Positions 4,091 to 6,908 of a stretch of DNA of 6,908 nt are shown here, piece by piece. This DNA is from Planctomycetota bacterium (GTDB lineage Bacteria > Planctomycetota > GCA-002687715 > DRQF01), in the NCBI GenBank assembly GCA_024275615.1, contig JAJRYU010000029.1, positions 1 to 6,908 of the forward strand, written 5' to 3'. The first letter of the stretch is position 1. Every line of letters begins with the position of its first letter. The notes under the pieces are model-generated. The model worked only from the letters and a program-made list of their open reading frames with translations, made no database searches and was not told the DNA's origin. The position numbers and the translations under genes were made by a program.

Positions 4091-6908
4091 CTACTTGGGC
4101 GTTACAAGTGGCACCTCATCCTTGTCATACGCTTCGTGGAGATAGCGCATCATGAGGTCCAGGTGGTCACCCTTGTAGGTCTTGAGATCGCCCGTGATTG
4201 AGGTGGCCACGAAGCGCAACCGTCGGCTGCTCACAATCTGAGCCACAGGGATCTTCAAGTTCTTGCCGGTTGAACTTTCTTTCAGTCGTGCATTACCCCT
4301 GCGGAACTTCAAGTCGGTGCCGATTACCAAAGAACCATCCGTCTTCACGACTTCCCATTCTTCTAGGAAGTTGGAAGGCATGTTCGTTCCCGGCAGCAAC
4401 TTGGCAGGATTTGCCAACCAACGGCTGGTCCAGTCGGATCTGAGTTTCCGCCCGACCCAAGTCAGATCAGGAGCAATCATTGTCTTGTCCCGCTCAGGTT
4501 CGCCGATGGCATGACAGCTATTGCAATTCACTTCTTTGAAGACATTGCGGGCCATCTGAATTTCTTGCGCCGTCAAATCCACCAAGACGGGCGCGACGTA
4601 AGGCGTCGACTGCGAATCCAAAGCACCAAAGAATTTAACCAGTGTTTGAATTTCACCTTCGCTCATGCGGAACGTTGGCATGCGCACATCAAGGTAGCTT
4701 CGCAAACCGTTGCCATGTAGTTTGGCTTGAGTCTGAGTGGGGTTGCGCAAGAAATCAGCCAACCATTTCGGATTGGTCCTGAAGCCGATTCCCAAAAGCG
4801 AAGGTGGCCGACGATCAGAGCGCTTGGAGCCATCATCATTCTTGCCAAGATACTGTGGCAAGGCCCAGAGATCGGGCTCAACTCCGGCTTCGATCTGGTG
4901 GCAACCGATGCAATTGTACTTCTTGACGACCCACCAACCTTTTTGAATCGCTTGGCCGCGCTCATCTGGGTTGTAACGGAACTCTTCAGGAATCTCAGTC
5001 TCAACGCTGCCCAAAAGCAAGGTCGAGAGAGCGGTGATTTCTCGTTCGCTGAGGCCAAAATTCGGCATCTTCAAACGATCAAGACCATTGGGATCTTCGT
5101 ATTCCTTGCCCTTGCCAAACACTCCTGGATTCCGCAGTTTCTCCTCAAAGAACGCTTTGTGAGTATAGCGATGAGCGCGTTTGAAGCCGTGCTCCAAGCG
5201 TCCAAAGTCGAGTCGTTCTTTTGGTTTGGAGCCTTCCTTGGTCAAATCGGTACCAATACGACCTTCAGTCTCGTGGCCTTTGATTTCATGACAACCAGCG
5301 CAACCGTAGTTGGAAACTAGTTTCTTGCCATCGGCGGCGAATTCTTTGTCGTTCAACTTGGCAACGACTTCGAAGCTAACTCCGGAGCCTGTCTTGCTCT
5401 TCAAGAAAGTAGCAACGTTCCGAGCATCCTCTTCAGACAGACGCAAGTTGGGCATGACTCCATTGTCTGGTTCCATGATCCAATGGACCAAGAAATTGTA
5501 TTCAACTTTGTCACCGACAAAGGAAAGATCTGTACCGAAACCGTCACCGATCGTTGTGCCCTTGTCGTCAATTGTATGGCAACCCAAGCAACCACGCTGC
5601 TTGAACAAGGCTTCTCCCTTGGCAACATCGCCCATAGCAAAGCTGCCAATATCATCGCGCTTGTCTGATTGCTGCCAAAGGTAGGCAGCGATCTTCATGG
5701 CGTGTTCTTTGGCTTGCGCTTCAGGCAAATTCATGAAGAAACGCGGCATCTTTGTGGTTGGTCGGAACTCCCTGGGATTCAACAACCACGGCAGGAGCCA
5801 ATCCGGTCGGATCTTGCTCTTCAGATTCTTGAGATTGGGGCCCACTTTTTGGCGCTCCTTCTCAAGGTCCGAACGCTGGGCAACCAACTCATCCCGCCGG
5901 GTCTTGACGCCTGACAGCTGCATGTTGATCTTGCGCTTGGCGACAGGATCGCGCTCGATGCGCTGTGCGACGAGTAACGTCTCTTCTTTGCCGCCCAAGC
6001 CTAACAGCTCGCTATCGATCTTCAGCATGTTCTCCGGTTGCGTGTCAATGCCTTCGTAGCGGTGACAACCCCAGCAACCCTTGAATTGAAACAAGTTTCG
6101 TGCTTCGTTGAAAGCTGACACCCGCTCATGCTCAACCAGTTTGCCCTTTTCGTCACGGACAGCATGGCCTTTTTCGTCAGTCTCGACGAATGGCGACGGC
6201 GTATAGTTGAGGTAGATGTCATCCTTGTGACATTGGATGCAGCCAGCTTCGAAGCTGCCCATCACCTTTTCAACTTCTTCTGGATTTCGTTGGGTTAGCG
6301 GGAACAGCCAATGGTGGTTCATGCCGTGAGCCAGATGCTCTGATGTCACCGACCGGCCGTTGCCATTGTGACACATTGAGCAACCGAATCGAGTGGGATC
6401 GTGAATCTCCAACAACCCCTTATGAGGGTGGGTGGTGTAGACCTTGGCATTTTCGAGCGGCTCATCACCAGGCGTTGATTCGTTGATGTCCCAAGTCTGC
6501 ATGCTGACAGGCTCGCGGGTTCCCGCATGACAGCTCTCGCAACGATCTACCCAATCGAATTCACCGATGTGAATTTGAAGGATGTCGTTGACACCTTTGC
6601 CTTCCGATCCGAGAAGCCCCTTTTCGGTCTTCTCCTGCAATTTCTTGATACTGGCTGGCAAGGGACCATCAAGATTCTTGACGACGAAAGCGTCAAGCTC
6701 TTTTTGCAGCAAACTAGTCGGTTTACTCAAACGACCTCTTCTACGATCAAGGACAGACTTCCTCGCCTTGAAGGTGTCGAGTCGTGCAGTAATCTCAGAG
6801 AAATCGAGAGAATAGTCTTTCTCGGCGTCGCCTTCGACCAAAGTGACGGGCAACTTGGTGGACTTAACATCGTCCATTTGCCCGCGCAGTTCTTCCTTGC
6901 GCTTTTCA
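4091..6908 (-). CDS. Large octaheme c-type cytochrome, 5' end outside the window (partial)
   Basis: At least 938 residues are visible. Residue numbers here count from the internal Met at 6877. Eight CxxCH heme sites occur: CESCH 113, CSMCH 166, CIQCH 213, CWGCH 268, CLGCH 430, CAGCH 526, CIGCH 656 and CNSCH 785. The first three lie in a His-rich region (His103, 150, 152, 159, 181, 184, 188, 189), suggesting bis-His ligation. The last five each precede a Met-Pro motif (Met377, 475, 604, 733, 833) and look like mono-heme class I cytochrome c modules. Residues 1-90 and 296-350 are highly charged and probably coiled-coil. Residues 838-895 form an insert inside the last module. No transmembrane helix is visible in this part. 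The Met at 6877 is not the true start: the frame stays open to the window edge, that Met has no signal peptide and no well-placed ribosome site, and heme attachment requires export. The role is probably periplasmic electron transfer towards the oxidase, or as part of a quinol-oxidising complex; no exact family was recognised. Confidence 0.9.
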   Translation of the reverse strand, partial: EKRKEELRGQMDDVKSTKLPVTLVEGDAEKDYSLDFSEITARLDTFKARKSVLDRRRGRLSKPTSLLQKELDAFVVKNLDGPLPASIKKLQEKTEKGLLGSEGKGVNDILQIHIGEFDWVDRCESCHAGTREPVSMQTWDINESTPGDEPLENAKVYTTHPHKGLLEIHDPTRFGCSMCHNGNGRSVTSEHLAHGMNHHWLFPLTQRNPEEVEKVMGSFEAGCIQCHKDDIYLNYTPSPFVETDEKGHAVRDEKGKLVEHERVSAFNEARNLFQFKGCWGCHRYEGIDTQPENMLKIDSELLGLGGKEETLLVAQRIERDPVAKRKINMQLSGVKTRRDELVAQRSDLEKERQKVGPNLKNLKSKIRPDWLLPWLLNPREFRPTTKMPRFFMNLPEAQAKEHAMKIAAYLWQQSDKRDDIGSFAMGDVAKGEALFKQRGCLGCHTIDDKGTTIGDGFGTDLSFVGDKVEYNFLVHWIMEPDNGVMPNLRLSEEDARNVATFLKSKTGSGVSFEVVAKLNDKEFAADGKKLVSNYGCAGCHEIKGHETEGRIGTDLTKEGSKPKERLDFGRLEHGFKRAHRYTHKAFFEEKLRNPGVFGKGKEYEDPNGLDRLKMPNFGLSEREITALSTLLLGSVETEIPEEFRYNPDERGQAIQKGWWVVKKYNCIGCHQIEAGVEPDLWALPQYLGKNDDGSKRSDRRPPSLLGIGFRTNPKWLADFLRNPTQTQAKLHGNGLRSYLDVRMPTFRMSEGEIQTLVKFFGALDSQSTPYVAPVLVDLTAQEIQMARNVFKEVNCNSCHAIGEPERDKTMIAPDLTWVGRKLRSDWTSRWLANPAKLLPGTNMPSNFLEEWEVVKTDGSLVIGTDLKFRRGNARLKESSTGKNLKIPVAQIVSSRRLRFVATSITGDLKTYKGDHLDLMMRYLHEAYDKDEVPLVTPK

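Noticed and set aside
4727..5320. Plus-strand open frame of 197 codons opposite the octaheme gene
   Set aside because: The minus strand here encodes two heme sites with their Met-Pro motifs; the plus-strand product resembles nothing and spans module boundaries.

Overview
The window is a respiratory-chain locus of a Gram-negative aerobic bacterium of moderate GC content (about half, judged by eye). It holds genes for a heme-copper cytochrome c oxidase, the copper and assembly factors such an oxidase needs, and one very large octaheme c-type cytochrome. Exported lipoprotein, CuA and periplasmic heme proteins fit a diderm cell. I cannot name the phylum. The multiheme protein's style (CxxCH modules followed by KMP/RMP Met-ligand motifs) is of a kind I associate with deep-branching groups such as Acidobacteriota, Planctomycetota or Bdellovibrionota/Myxococcota, but that is a weak impression.

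Layout, left to right. A minus-strand unit (1-1825) runs from a blue-copper-like lipoprotein into coxB (CuA subunit II). It then appears to continue through a TAATG stop/start overlap into a gene whose first codons lie at the left edge, most likely coxA. A 315-bp divergent gap (1826-2140) carries a candidate minus-strand promoter and two abutting inverted repeats. On the plus strand, an SCO1/SenC copper chaperone (2141-2830) overlaps a DUF420 membrane protein (2827-3252) by a GTGA junction. This pair converges, with only 10 bp between stop codons, on a minus-strand coxC (subunit III, 3263-3946). coxC has a glycine-run hydrophilic N-terminal extension. A strong GC-rich hairpin terminator (4036-4066) separates coxC from the last gene. 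That gene is a minus-strand octaheme cytochrome (4091 to the right edge), open at its 5' end because the reading frame continues past the only nearby ATG to the end of the window.

How the parts fit. SCO and perhaps the cupredoxin lipoprotein deal with copper for the CuA centre of CoxB. DUF420 proteins (CtaM/YozB type) are associated with heme-copper oxidase maturation. CoxB, CoxC and the presumed CoxA form the oxidase. CoxB has no fused cytochrome c domain, so electrons must come from a separate carrier. The cupredoxin lipoprotein and the octaheme cytochrome are both candidates, which is inference. The oxidase genes are ordinary in kind. The parts most worth a second look are the octaheme protein (three probable bis-His hemes plus five Met-ligated mono-heme modules, two carrying large inserts) and the placement of a cupredoxin lipoprotein as first gene of the cox unit. 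I saw no tRNA, rRNA, CRISPR array, insertion sequence or phage-like gene.
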